Origin: Chitinophaga sp. GbtcB8
Lineage (GTDB): Bacteria > Bacteroidota > Bacteroidia > Chitinophagales > Chitinophagaceae
Assembly (NCBI RefSeq): GCF_019091455.1
Contig: NZ_JAGXJN010000017.1
Coordinates: 1 to 64,000, forward strand
DNA length: 64,000 nt
Direction: 5' to 3'
Below the pieces are notes generated by a model. That model searched no databases. It was given only the letters and a program-made list of their open reading frames with translations, and was not told where the DNA came from. Position 1 is the first letter of the stretch, and every line of letters starts with the position of its first letter. A program made the translations under genes and the position numbers. Of the stretch, positions 1-8,107 are shown piece after piece.

Positions 1-977
1 TCCTCTTCTTCATCATCATCGTCGAAATCCTCCTCGTCGTCTCCTACTTCATCACCATCTTCTTCATCCTCATCATCCCCCAGATCCTCATGCAGATCAT
101 CTTCTTCCTCATCTTCCACCTCATCATCGCCAGGGCCGGGGCCAATGGCTTCTATATCAGGAGTTGCTGCTTCATCATCAGCAATATTATCTTCCGTATC
201 AGCAACCGGTTTGTTATCAGCGGTGGCTTCCACATCCGGATCCACATCCGCTTCTGTATCTACAGGCGGTACTTCAGTTCCGGTATCTGTGTGAGCTGCT
301 TCGTCTATGATATTTACTGTTGGAATAAATGCATCTTCCAGCAGCTCACCATTTTCTGATACCATCAGCACACCATTATTATCTGTAAATACTTCGTCGG
401 TAATAAGGGTAGGCTGTATCATGGTTTCTTCATCAAATACTTCACGCAGCTTGGGCAGATCAGCAGGGGAGTTTAATCCAAAGTAATCCATAAAAGCCTT
501 GGAAGTGCTGTACAGCAGCGGCTTACCAGGCAGCTCTTCACTACGGCCGGAGATCACGATCAGCTCTTTTTCCAGGAGCTTCTGAATAGAGTAATCAGAA
601 CTTACCCCACGGATATGTTCTATTTCGCCTTTGGAAATAGGCTGTTTATAAGCAATAATGGCCAGGGTTTCCAGCGCCGCGGTGGAAAGGCGTTTCAGGA
701 ACTTTTCCCCGTTCAGCTGCGCTACTGTCTGGTAATAATCTTTTTTAGTAAGGAACTGGTAACCTCCGCCGCTTTCCCGCACTTCAAATGCATAAAATTC
801 AGACAGGTATTTTTCACGGATGGCCTCCACGGCAGTTTCTACCTGGTCTAAAGTAGCACGGTCTTCCAAAAAAGCTAAAGCGTTATTGAGCAGATCCACT
901 AATTCCAGCATAGGCAGGGGCCTGTCTGCAGCAAAGATCAGTGATTCAACATGCGGTATGATCTGAGAGATTTCCAT
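1..977 (-). CDS. scpB: Segregation and condensation protein B, 3' end beyond window
   Basis: ScpB partners ScpA and Smc in the condensin-like complex that compacts and segregates the chromosome. The reading frame starts at the ATG at 977 (MEISQIIPHVESLIFAADRP) and stays open to base 1, giving about 325 residues. The two winged-helix domains occupy roughly residues 1-185, with family-typical stretches such as LSTAALETLAIIAYKQPI and RGVSSDYSIQKLLEKELI. After about residue 240 the protein becomes an Asp/Glu-rich, low-complexity tail, visible as repeated tcatcatcc/tcttcatcc on the plus strand, and it runs off the window edge. Acidic tails on ScpB occur in Bacteroidota, but this one is long. No scpA is seen on this side. 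Identification is firm; the true C-terminus cannot be seen. Confidence 0.93.
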   Translation of the reverse strand, partial: MEISQIIPHVESLIFAADRPLPMLELVDLLNNALAFLEDRATLDQVETAVEAIREKYLSEFYAFEVRESGGGYQFLTKKDYYQTVAQLNGEKFLKRLSTAALETLAIIAYKQPISKGEIEHIRGVSSDYSIQKLLEKELIVISGRSEELPGKPLLYSTSKAFMDYFGLNSPADLPKLREVFDEETMIQPTLITDEVFTDNNGVLMVSENGELLEDAFIPTVNIIDEAAHTDTGTEVPPVDTEADVDPDVEATADNKPVADTEDNIADDEAATPDIEAIGPGPGDDEVEDEEEDDLHEDLGDDEDEEDGDEVGDDEEDFDDDDEEE

Positions 978-1035
978 TGATAATTAATTTGCAACATTAC
1001 AACCTTACAGGTGGTTAAAACCTGCGTGTGCTGTA

Positions 1036-1076
1036 AACAAAAACGTCAAAGACCGAAAGTTACAGTCTTTGACGTT
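1036..1076 (-). terminator. Intrinsic terminator downstream of atpG
   Basis: A perfect 12-bp inverted repeat, AACGTCAAAGAC (1042-1053) and GTCTTTGACGTT (1065-1076), with an 11-nt loop. Read on the minus strand it is followed by a T-rich run (1036-1041), as expected for a Rho-independent terminator about 55 bp after the atpG stop codon. Confidence 0.85.
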
Positions 1077-1129
1077 ATGTAAGAAATCGAAATTTTTTGA
1101 TGTTGATTTGTTGTGAATAACCTTCACTT

Positions 1130-2023
1130 TTAACCTGCCAAAGCGGCGGCGCCACTTACAATTTCTGTAAGTTCTGTAGTGATGGCAGCCTGACGGGCGC
1201 GGTTGTAGGAGAGTTTCAGGTTACGCAGCAGCTCATTGGCATTTTCTGTGGCTTTATCCATGGCTGTCATACGGGCGCCATGTTCAGAAGCATGTGCATC
1301 CAGGATGGCTTTAAAGAACTGCGTGTTTAAGATCTTGGGCATCAGCTCCGCGATCAGCGTTTCTTTTTCAGGTTCAAATATATAATCAGCTTTGATCTTC
1401 TGTTTAGCGTCCCCTTCTTTATGCTCTACTTTGGCAATGGGCAGGAATTGTTCTGCTGCATATACCTGGGTAGCGGCATTGCGGAACTGGCTGTACACAA
1501 TATCCACAGCATCATACTCGCCTTTGATAAAACCGTTCAGCGCAATGGCAGCGGCCTGTTTTACGTGATCAAAGTTCAGGTCGGCAAACAGGTGCCAGTA
1601 CTGGTCATTGATCTTGTAACCATTCTTTACAAAATGTTCCCAGCCTTTTTTACCAATGGGCATTATTTGTACCTGGCCTTTGGCATATTGCTCCGCGTAT
1701 TTTTCGCGGATCAGCTGTTTGGCCAGCTTAATAAGGTTAGAGTTATATGCGCCGCACAGCCCGCGGTCAGAAGTAATTACCACGATCAGCACTTTTTCCA
1801 CGGCACGTTGGTTAGCCAGGGCCATATCAATATCGCCTTCTGTGCTGGAAACAATGTTCTGCAGGATCTCCTGGAGCTTAACAGCATACGGGCGCATCTG
1901 TAAAATGGCATCCTGTGCACGCCTTAATTTGGCGGCGCTTACCATTTTCATAGCCTTAGTGATCTGCTGGCTGGATTGTACTGATTTTATGCGGTTACGA
2001 ACTTCTTTAAGCTGTCCGGACAT
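1130..2023 (-). CDS. atpG: F1Fo ATP synthase gamma subunit
   Basis: The gamma subunit is the central rotor shaft of F1, linking proton flow through Fo to ATP synthesis in the alpha/beta hexamer. The 297 residues match the usual family length. The N-terminal helix (RNRIKSVQSSQQITKAMKMV, then SAAKLRRAQ) and the C-terminal helix (ARQAAITTELTEIVSGAAAL) are the diagnostic coiled-coil pair; the Rossmann-like middle carries TSDRGLCGAYNSNL near residues 84-97. The gene stands alone: the upstream neighbour is a susD homologue, not atpA or atpH, and a strong terminator lies downstream. It must therefore be transcribed separately from the rest of the ATP synthase genes, or a susCD locus has been inserted between them. 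Confidence 0.97.
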   Translation of the reverse strand: MSGQLKEVRNRIKSVQSSQQITKAMKMVSAAKLRRAQDAILQMRPYAVKLQEILQNIVSSTEGDIDMALANQRAVEKVLIVVITSDRGLCGAYNSNLIKLAKQLIREKYAEQYAKGQVQIMPIGKKGWEHFVKNGYKINDQYWHLFADLNFDHVKQAAAIALNGFIKGEYDAVDIVYSQFRNAATQVYAAEQFLPIAKVEHKEGDAKQKIKADYIFEPEKETLIAELMPKILNTQFFKAILDAHASEHGARMTAMDKATENANELLRNLKLSYNRARQAAITTELTEIVSGAAALAG

Positions 2024-2028
2024 TTTTA

Positions 2029-2275
2029 ATTATGAATTTTCAATTACGAATGGTGGGAGTATCCCGCTCAATTTGGCTGCAAAGGTAAGCATTGGCAACT
2101 TAATTAGGAAATGCCCCAAAAGGATTATTTGTACATGTAGTAAGCAATTAATTATGAACGAATTACGAATTATTCAATTACTAATTACGAATGTGATTGA
2201 TGGGCATTGTATAAAGTAGAAAGTCCTGCAATAACCGCAGGACTTTCTGTATGTAATACTCAATTCGTAATCACC
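2029..2275. repeat. Intergenic word-array element, word AATTACGAAT
   Basis: The gap between atpG and susD contains many copies of a word close to AATTACGAAT or AATTATGAAT: around 2030-2051, and again at 2148-2195 in a run of four or five degenerate copies. The reverse complement (CAATTCGTAATCAC) lies at about 2260-2273, next to the susD stop codon. The terminator hairpin at 2218-2248 sits between the opposed arms. It belongs with the other word-built elements at 17330, 24640, 36581, 39590, 41001 and 47746. Confidence 0.6.
2218..2248 (-). terminator. Terminator hairpin after the first susD
   Basis: Perfect 12-bp stem AGAAAGTCCTGC (2218-2229) and GCAGGACTTTCT (2237-2248) with a 7-nt loop, 27 bp past the susD stop. 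On the minus strand the stem is followed by a moderately T-rich stretch. It probably ends the susCD transcript. Confidence 0.7.
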
Positions 2276-3910
2276 CTAGTATCCGTCGTTCTGCGGAAAA
2301 TCGCCCGGGTTGCTCACACGGTCTATCTGGTCCTGTGGAATAGGCCGCAGCAGGTGTTTGGGCAGTATATTCTTAGCGGCATCCGGGTTATGCCGTTTTA
2401 CCCTTTCCAGCAGCTTGCCGGTACGTTTCAGGTCAAACCAGCGGGTTTGCTCGCCTACCATTTCGCGGTCCCTTTCATCCAGCAGGAAATCCAGGGTTAT
2501 CTGGGCCTCGGTTATTTTCATAGCCTCTTTATGGGCAGTAGTTTCTTCAGGTGTAGCACCTACCCTGGCGGCCCGCATACGTAGGGCATTCAGCAGGGGC
2601 ACGGCTGCTCCTTTTTCCCCTTTCATGGTCAGCGCTTCTGCGGCATTCAGGTAATCTTCTGCCAGGCGGAAGGCAATAAAGGGCCGTACACCAGAGGCCT
2701 GGTTATCCGGGCGCGCCGCATCTGCAAACTTATTCAGGGATGGGTATAACACCAGCGTATAGTTACGGGGAGGTACCAGCAGGTAAGGTTTGCTCTTGAT
2801 CATAGCATCCGTTACATCATAACCCGGCATCCATACAGAGGTGTCGCCTACTTTCAGCGTGGCTGTGGCGTTGTTCGCGCGCCATACTGAAGTAAAGAAT
2901 TTTTCGTAACGGGTATCGTGTACACGTTCCTGGTAGAGGGTATCCAGCAGGAATTTTGTAGGCTTAAAACGCTTCCAGGGCGTACCGTTGGCCAGGTCGC
3001 GCTTCATACCGGCCAATATATCATACTGCATCAGGAAAAAGCGGCAGGCATTATTATCGCTGGAGTTGTACAATGCATCGGTAGTGTATTGCACCGCCCA
3101 TACGGTTTCCGCGCTATTTTCCTTGCCCTGTGCCCAAACCTGTCCTACATCCGGCAGCAGTGCAAAGCCATAATTGTTGATCACCATTTGCGCATACTTA
3201 GCGGCATTGTCAAAGTCGGTAGCCTGTTTATAGGCGGTATACCCGCGGGTTAAATACACGCGGCCCAACAGGTGCTCTGCAGCCGGTTTGCTGGCGCGGC
3301 CCCATTCAGAAGGTGCATCCGGCAGGTTCTGTTCTGCATACAGCAGATCGTCAATAATGGCATTATAAATACTGCCTACAGAATCACGGTGCGCGTCTGT
3401 TTTGATCTCTGTGTTCTCCTGCAGGTTTAAGGGCACGGCACCAAACATCTGCGCCAGTATAAAGTAATAATGCGCGCGGCAAAAGCGTGCCTGGGCTACC
3501 CCATTCTTCTTAACCGCAGAATCCAGGCCCTGGATCTTATCAGCACGGCCTATCGCCACATTACAGGTATTAATGGTTTGGTAAGTGGTATTCCATAATT
3601 CCCGCAGGTGGGCATAACGGCCGTCCAGCTGGGAAGTATATTGATTTGCAAATTTAAAATCACCATCAGAGCCATTGGTGTAGGTATCTGTACCAAATAC
3701 AGAAAGCGTCATGCCCCTTTCTGTGCTGTAAAAGCTGCGCATGGCCACATAAGAGCCGTTAACGGCAGCGGTAAAACCACTAGGCGTATTATAGAAATCG
3801 TCGTTTACAGTAGATACCAGCTTTTCTTCCAGCATCTTATTACAGCTTACTGCTGCAAAGCCCAGCAGCGCTATTAACCAGCATATTTTTCCAGTATTCA
3901 TAACGTTCAT
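2276..3910 (-). CDS. RagB/SusD family nutrient-uptake outer membrane lipoprotein
   Basis: SusD-like lipoproteins sit on the outer leaflet of the outer membrane as a lid over the SusC channel and capture the ligand. The 544-residue product has a lipoprotein signal ending at Cys23 (lipobox AVSC), then the family N-terminus KMLEEKLVSTVNDDFYNTPS. The C-terminal region has the typical RPFIAFRLAEDYLNAAEAL helix and a final segment ending DQIDRVSNPGDFPQNDGY. A second in-frame ATG at codon 4 (3901) is an equally good start. The gene follows its susC after only 9 bp, so the pair is co-transcribed. Its ligand cannot be read from the sequence; the linked DUF1080 gene hints at a sugar derivative. Confidence 0.94.
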   Translation of the reverse strand: MNVMNTGKICWLIALLGFAAVSCNKMLEEKLVSTVNDDFYNTPSGFTAAVNGSYVAMRSFYSTERGMTLSVFGTDTYTNGSDGDFKFANQYTSQLDGRYAHLRELWNTTYQTINTCNVAIGRADKIQGLDSAVKKNGVAQARFCRAHYYFILAQMFGAVPLNLQENTEIKTDAHRDSVGSIYNAIIDDLLYAEQNLPDAPSEWGRASKPAAEHLLGRVYLTRGYTAYKQATDFDNAAKYAQMVINNYGFALLPDVGQVWAQGKENSAETVWAVQYTTDALYNSSDNNACRFFLMQYDILAGMKRDLANGTPWKRFKPTKFLLDTLYQERVHDTRYEKFFTSVWRANNATATLKVGDTSVWMPGYDVTDAMIKSKPYLLVPPRNYTLVLYPSLNKFADAARPDNQASGVRPFIAFRLAEDYLNAAEALTMKGEKGAAVPLLNALRMRAARVGATPEETTAHKEAMKITEAQITLDFLLDERDREMVGEQTRWFDLKRTGKLLERVKRHNPDAAKNILPKHLLRPIPQDQIDRVSNPGDFPQNDGY

Positions 3911-3919
3911 TTTTTAACA

Positions 3920-6900
3920 TTAAAAAGTAGCATTCAAACCAAACTGCAGCATCCAGGTGGCTGGTGCATCCACGGAAATGGTGGTCACATCTTCCGGGTC
4001 AATGCCTTTGTATTTCTGGCGGTAAGGCGCTATGATCAGCGGTTGTTTCACATCCGCATGCACGCGCAATGCCTGCATACCCCAGCGTTTCATTAAACTT
4101 TCCGGCAGATTGTAACCCACGCCTATGTTGCGGATCTTGAAGAAAGAACCATCAAAATAGCTGAGCGAGGTGTAGTTGTTAGGCCGCTCCTGGTTACGGT
4201 TAGGACGTGGAAACTCATTGGTTGGGTTAGAAGGTGTCCAGTAATTTACGTCCAGGTTATTGTAACGGCCGAACAGGGTATTGTAGTTCTGGTAAAAATC
4301 ACTTTTAACCATGCCGCCTATACGTGCAAATGCTACAATGGAGAGGTCTATGCCTTTCCAGGAGAAGCGCTGCGTCATACCACCGGACCAATCCGGCTGC
4401 TGGGAGCCCAGGATCACGCGGTCATTGGCGTCCAGCTTTTTATCGTTATTCACATCATTCAGGCGTATCTCGCCCTGGTGCTGCTGGTACACCTGTGCTT
4501 CTGCTTCGGTTTGCCAGATGCCTACTTTCTGATAATCGTAGTACACTGTGATAGGCTCGCCAATGAACCAGGCATTACCCGGATCGCTCTTGGCGCCATT
4601 GCCCAGGGAAAGTATTTTTTCCCGGTTGGTGAAGAAGTTTACATCCATATTCCAGTTAAAACCATTGGGGTTCTGGATAATGGCGGTAGACAAAGCGATC
4701 TCCAAACCTGAGTTCTGGGTTTCCCCAACATTCACCAGCACAGAGCCAAACCCGTTGCTGATAGGCAGCAGCTTGTTCAACAGCAGGTCGCTGGTTTTCT
4801 GGCGGTACCAATCCACACTACCGGTTACACGGCCTTTAAACACGCTGAAATCAAAACCTGCGTTCACAGAGCTGGTAGTTTCCCAGGTAAGGTTGGGATT
4901 ACGCAGCTGGTTGGGCAGGTAACCCAGCACGCCCTTGTTGTTATAGGAGTAAGGGCTGCGTAACAGTGAGCCCTGGGTAGCATAGGGCGGAATACCCGTG
5001 TTGCCTATTTTACCATAGCTGGCGCGCAGTTTCAGGTTATCCAGCCAGGTAACAGATTTCATGAAGTTTTCGTTGGTCATGTTCCAGGCAAGGGCCACGG
5101 AGGGGAAATAACCCCATTGTTTACCGGGCGCAAAGCGGGAGGAGCCATCTGCACGCAGGGTTAAGGTTACCAGGTAGCGGTCATCAAACCCATAGTTAAT
5201 ACGGCCCATGTAGGAGAGGATGGTCCAGGTGCCTAACTGGCTGCCCAGTGCAGTTACGTTACCGGCTTCGTCCAGGTTGTAGAACTGCTGCGCTTCTACA
5301 GGGATGCCTCTTACGCTGGCGTTGCTGGAATCTTCCCGCTGGCGTTGTACGCTATACAGGGCAGTAACGCCAAGGTTATGTTTCTGATGTATTACTTTGT
5401 TATAGGTTAAAAGGTTTTCCACAGTGTAAGCCAGCGTAGTATAGTTGGTCTTTTGGGCAGTAGCATCGCCACCGCCTATCAGCAGGTCGGTATTGTTCTT
5501 ACCCTGGAAAAGACCGTAGTTGCTTTGCTGAATATCCGGGCCCACATTCAGGCGGTATTTAAGCCCATCTATAATATCCACCTCACCATACAGGCTGGTG
5601 AACAGGCGGAAGCGGTTGCGGTCCTCTACGCGGTTACCGGGCACATAATCCAGCAGGGCATTGGGTTGCTGGCTATCGCCGGTGGGCAGTATGATCAGGT
5701 TGCCATTGGCATCATAGGGATCTGCAATGGGCAGCATTTTTAACGCTGCGCTCATACCGTTATAGGTTTCCCCTCTCCGTTTGCTGTAGGTACCCAGTAA
5801 GGATACACCTGCACGGATGCGTTTACTGATCTCCTGGTCCAGGTTCAAATGTATATTATAGCGCTCATAGCTTTGCAGCTCAAACACGCCCTGTTGTTTA
5901 AAATATCCCAGGCTGGCCGCATACTTGGTTTTTTCTGAACCGCCGGATACACCCAGGTTATGGGAGGTTTGCCAGCCGGAAGAGAGCAGCAGCTTCTGCC
6001 AGTCGGTATTTACACCTCTTTTAATATTGGCGTATTCTGTGGCATTAAAAACAGCTGCATCGGAAGAATCGGGATTGTTATCATTATACTTGCCAATGGT
6101 GCGGTTGGCTTCCCGGCGCATGTTGGTATACTGTGTAGCATCCATCATATCTGATTTGCCCAGGGCCTTAATAATACCATAGTCCGCATTATAGGTAACG
6201 CGTACCGGGAAGGAGGATTTACCTCTTTGTGTAGTTACCAGGATAACACCGTTGGCCCCGCGGGAACCGTAGATAGCGGTAGCAGAGGCATCTTTCAGCA
6301 CATCCATGGAGGCAATATCCGAAGGGTTAATATCATTCAGATTGCCCGCATACGGAATGCCATCTACAATGTACAACGGATCATTACCCGCAGTAATGGA
6401 GCGGTTACCACGTACACGTACACGAGGCTCATCGCCGGGTTTGTTACTATTGATCAATACATCAATACCTGCTACGCGGCCCTGCAACGCCTGTTGCGGG
6501 TTGGTAACAGATACTTCTTGTATGGATTTGGCATTAATAGAGGCAATAGCGCCGGTTACGTCCTTTTTCTTTTGGGCGCCATAACCTACTACTACCACTT
6601 CTTCCAGTTTTTTAAGGTCTTCGGCCAGCTGAATATCAATGCCGGAGCGGCCATTGATAGCCTGTTCCTGAGTCAGGTAGCCGATAAAAGAGAACACCAG
6701 TGTAGTGCCGCCGGCAGGTACCTGCAGCTTATAGCTACCCAGCCCATCGGTTTGGGCGCCGGTAGATTTACCTTTTACAGATACGGTTACTCCCGGCAGC
6801 GGGGCGCCGGATTTGGCATCTGTAACTTTTCCCTGAATAGTGGTGGTGTTTTGTGCGTGGATGACGAGGTGTTGGCATAGCAAAAATAGCAACAGTCCCC

Positions 6901-6922
6901 CCGTTTGTAACAAGTTCTTCAT
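3920..6922 (-). CDS. SusC/RagA family TonB-linked outer membrane protein
   Basis: This is the 22-strand TonB-dependent channel of a SusCD pair, importing a ligand captured by the downstream SusD. The 1000 residues include a signal peptide (about 1-24), a carboxypeptidase-regulatory-like domain (about 28-105, IQGKVTDAKSGAPLPGV), the TonB-box-proximal family motif EEVVVVGYGAQKKKDVTGAI, a plug domain with DASATAIYGSRGANGVILVT, and the beta-barrel ending in Phe (MLQFGLNATF). A well-formed promoter lies at 7004-7034. No anti-sigma or ECF sigma gene is adjacent, so extracytoplasmic-sigma control is not indicated. The substrate is unknown. Confidence 0.96.
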   Translation of the reverse strand: MKNLLQTGGLLLFLLCQHLVIHAQNTTTIQGKVTDAKSGAPLPGVTVSVKGKSTGAQTDGLGSYKLQVPAGGTTLVFSFIGYLTQEQAINGRSGIDIQLAEDLKKLEEVVVVGYGAQKKKDVTGAIASINAKSIQEVSVTNPQQALQGRVAGIDVLINSNKPGDEPRVRVRGNRSITAGNDPLYIVDGIPYAGNLNDINPSDIASMDVLKDASATAIYGSRGANGVILVTTQRGKSSFPVRVTYNADYGIIKALGKSDMMDATQYTNMRREANRTIGKYNDNNPDSSDAAVFNATEYANIKRGVNTDWQKLLLSSGWQTSHNLGVSGGSEKTKYAASLGYFKQQGVFELQSYERYNIHLNLDQEISKRIRAGVSLLGTYSKRRGETYNGMSAALKMLPIADPYDANGNLIILPTGDSQQPNALLDYVPGNRVEDRNRFRLFTSLYGEVDIIDGLKYRLNVGPDIQQSNYGLFQGKNNTDLLIGGGDATAQKTNYTTLAYTVENLLTYNKVIHQKHNLGVTALYSVQRQREDSSNASVRGIPVEAQQFYNLDEAGNVTALGSQLGTWTILSYMGRINYGFDDRYLVTLTLRADGSSRFAPGKQWGYFPSVALAWNMTNENFMKSVTWLDNLKLRASYGKIGNTGIPPYATQGSLLRSPYSYNNKGVLGYLPNQLRNPNLTWETTSSVNAGFDFSVFKGRVTGSVDWYRQKTSDLLLNKLLPISNGFGSVLVNVGETQNSGLEIALSTAIIQNPNGFNWNMDVNFFTNREKILSLGNGAKSDPGNAWFIGEPITVYYDYQKVGIWQTEAEAQVYQQHQGEIRLNDVNNDKKLDANDRVILGSQQPDWSGGMTQRFSWKGIDLSIVAFARIGGMVKSDFYQNYNTLFGRYNNLDVNYWTPSNPTNEFPRPNRNQERPNNYTSLSYFDGSFFKIRNIGVGYNLPESLMKRWGMQALRVHADVKQPLIIAPYRQKYKGIDPEDVTTISVDAPATWMLQFGLNATF

Positions 6923-7003
6923 ACCGTGTGAATTTCTATTTAACGATTAGCGGTTTGGTTCAAAAACGACTACAGTTTTAACACAATTTAACAGTTCGTG
7001 TAC

Positions 7004-7034
7004 CCAAGATAGATAATTCTGTGGAAAATGCAAA
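7004..7034 (-). promoter_or_regulatory. Bacteroidota-type promoter for susCD
   Basis: On the minus strand, TTTG (7034-7031) is followed after exactly 19 nt by TATCTTGG (7011-7004). The Bacteroidota primary-sigma consensus is TTTG, about 19 nt, TAnnTTTG, so there is one mismatch in the -7 box. Transcription would begin near 6998, leaving a leader of about 75 nt before the susC ATG. Confidence 0.65.
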
Positions 7035-7050
7035 CGATTGCAGAAAGAAA

Positions 7051-7114
7051 ACAAAAAACAGCACACAAGCTTATCCGAAAGGAACAGGCCGCTCATGGCC
7101 AATTGTGTGCTGTT
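7051..7114 (-). terminator. Intrinsic terminator after the DUF1080 gene
   Basis: AACAGCACACAA (7057-7068) pairs perfectly with TTGTGTGCTGTT (7103-7114). The 34-nt loop has an internal GGCC pairing. On the minus strand the stem is followed by TTTTGTTTTC. It lies between the DUF1080 stop and the susC promoter, so DUF1080 and susCD are likely separate transcripts. Confidence 0.8.
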
Positions 7115-7131
7115 AGAGATATATTGAATGA

Positions 7132-7758
7132 TTACAGGGTACGGATGCGGATATTACGCCACCTTACTTTAATGCCGCCCCCGGAATGGATCTGTAAGGC
7201 GATCTGCCCGCTGCGGGCGCCTATTTTTTCATCGGTTAAAGTAATCATTTCATGCCCATTGAGCCAGGTGGTTACCTCATTGCCTTTTACTTTCACTTTC
7301 ATGGTATTCCATTCTCCCATTTTCAGGTATTGTTCCTTATCGGCCGTTGGCTGTATCAGCCATCCGCGGCCGTAGGATTCATAGATACCGCCGGTATGCA
7401 TATTGGGTGGGGCTACCTCTGCCTGCCAGCCGGTAATTTTAGTGCCTTCTATACTGGAGTGGAAGAATACACCGCTGTTGCCATTGGCCTCCTGCTTAAA
7501 TTCCACGGTAAGCTCAAAATCTTTGTACTCTTTTTCAGTACCCAGGTAACCATACTCTTTATCCGGGCCGCTTTCACATATCAGGAAACCATCTTCCACA
7601 TACCATTTTTCTGTTCCGTAAATTTTCCAGCCATCCAGGTTCTTACCGTTGAATAAGGCTTGTGTTTTCTGCGCCTGGGTATTGGTGGCAAGGCATAATA
7701 AAGCAATGGCCAGCAACCCGGCGTTCAGGTAGTAGCGTAACGACGTGAATTTTTTCAT
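7132..7758 (-). CDS. DUF1080 (3-keto-disaccharide hydrolase-like) secreted protein
   Basis: The 208-residue product has a signal peptide (about 1-29, ending NTQA) and a single DUF1080 concanavalin-like domain: ALFNGKNLDGWKIYGTEKWY, then GNSGVFFHSSIEG and a C-terminal GGGIKVRWRNIRIRTL, the classic end of the family. Characterised DUF1080 proteins act on 3-keto-glucosides and related sugars in the periplasm. It sits upstream of a SusCD pair, suggesting linked sugar use, but a terminator separates them. Family assignment is firm; activity is inferred. Confidence 0.92.
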   Translation of the reverse strand: MKKFTSLRYYLNAGLLAIALLCLATNTQAQKTQALFNGKNLDGWKIYGTEKWYVEDGFLICESGPDKEYGYLGTEKEYKDFELTVEFKQEANGNSGVFFHSSIEGTKITGWQAEVAPPNMHTGGIYESYGRGWLIQPTADKEQYLKMGEWNTMKVKVKGNEVTTWLNGHEMITLTDEKIGARSGQIALQIHSGGGIKVRWRNIRIRTL

Positions 7759-7820
7759 GATGCTGCTTAGTTAAGGAATTAATGATTCACAATGCCTTAA
7801 GATAAGCATTTCTATGAAAG

Positions 7821-8048
7821 TTAGCGGGTACAATCCAGCTGACCAGTAGTGGTATAAAACAGGGGAATGGTGGATTCCTGGTGGCTGCTCCCAACTACCT
7901 GTCCGTTTTGCAGGACGCTTTGTGTGTAGGTATAACCGGAGAAGTTGTTGGTTGACACAGTACGGTAATAAAGATCGTCCCAGAGCCAAAGGCCTTTCAG
8001 CGGGTTGGGCTTATTATCATAACCGGTAAAGGTTTCCTCCTTCCCATA
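7821..8048 (-). pseudogene. C-terminal remnant of a Bacteroidota lipoprotein gene
   Basis: The minus-strand frame ending at the TAA at 7821-7823 reads GKEETFTGYDNKPNPLKGLW followed by about 50 more residues, ending TTTGQLDCTR. The YDNKPNP motif and repeat-like composition resemble the C-terminal part of Bacteroidota lipoproteins such as the DUF4595 type. There is no usable start codon: upstream, the frame enters the rny terminator hairpin and meets an in-frame TGA at 8066-8064. The simplest reading is that a deletion removed the 5' part of the gene and fused its tail to the end of the rny unit. Family assignment is tentative; the broken state is clear. Confidence 0.6.
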
Positions 8049-8049
8049 T

Positions 8050-8090
8050 AAAAAAAGCCCCGTTCACCAGGTGGCAAACGGGACTTTTTT
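8050..8090. terminator. Bidirectional terminator after rny
   Basis: AGCCCCGTT (8056-8064) and AACGGGACT (8077-8085) form a 9-bp stem with one mismatch, with an inner CACC/GGTG pairing. A-runs lie on the left and T-runs on the right on the plus strand, so it can act in either direction. It lies just past the rny stop codon. Confidence 0.8.
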
Positions 8091-8107
8091 ATTATTCTTT
8101 TTAGCAA

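Noticed and set aside
7771..7989. 72-codon minus-strand frame starting ATG at 7989
   Set aside because: It is in a different frame from the YDNKPNP lipoprotein remnant, which makes better protein sense over the same bases.
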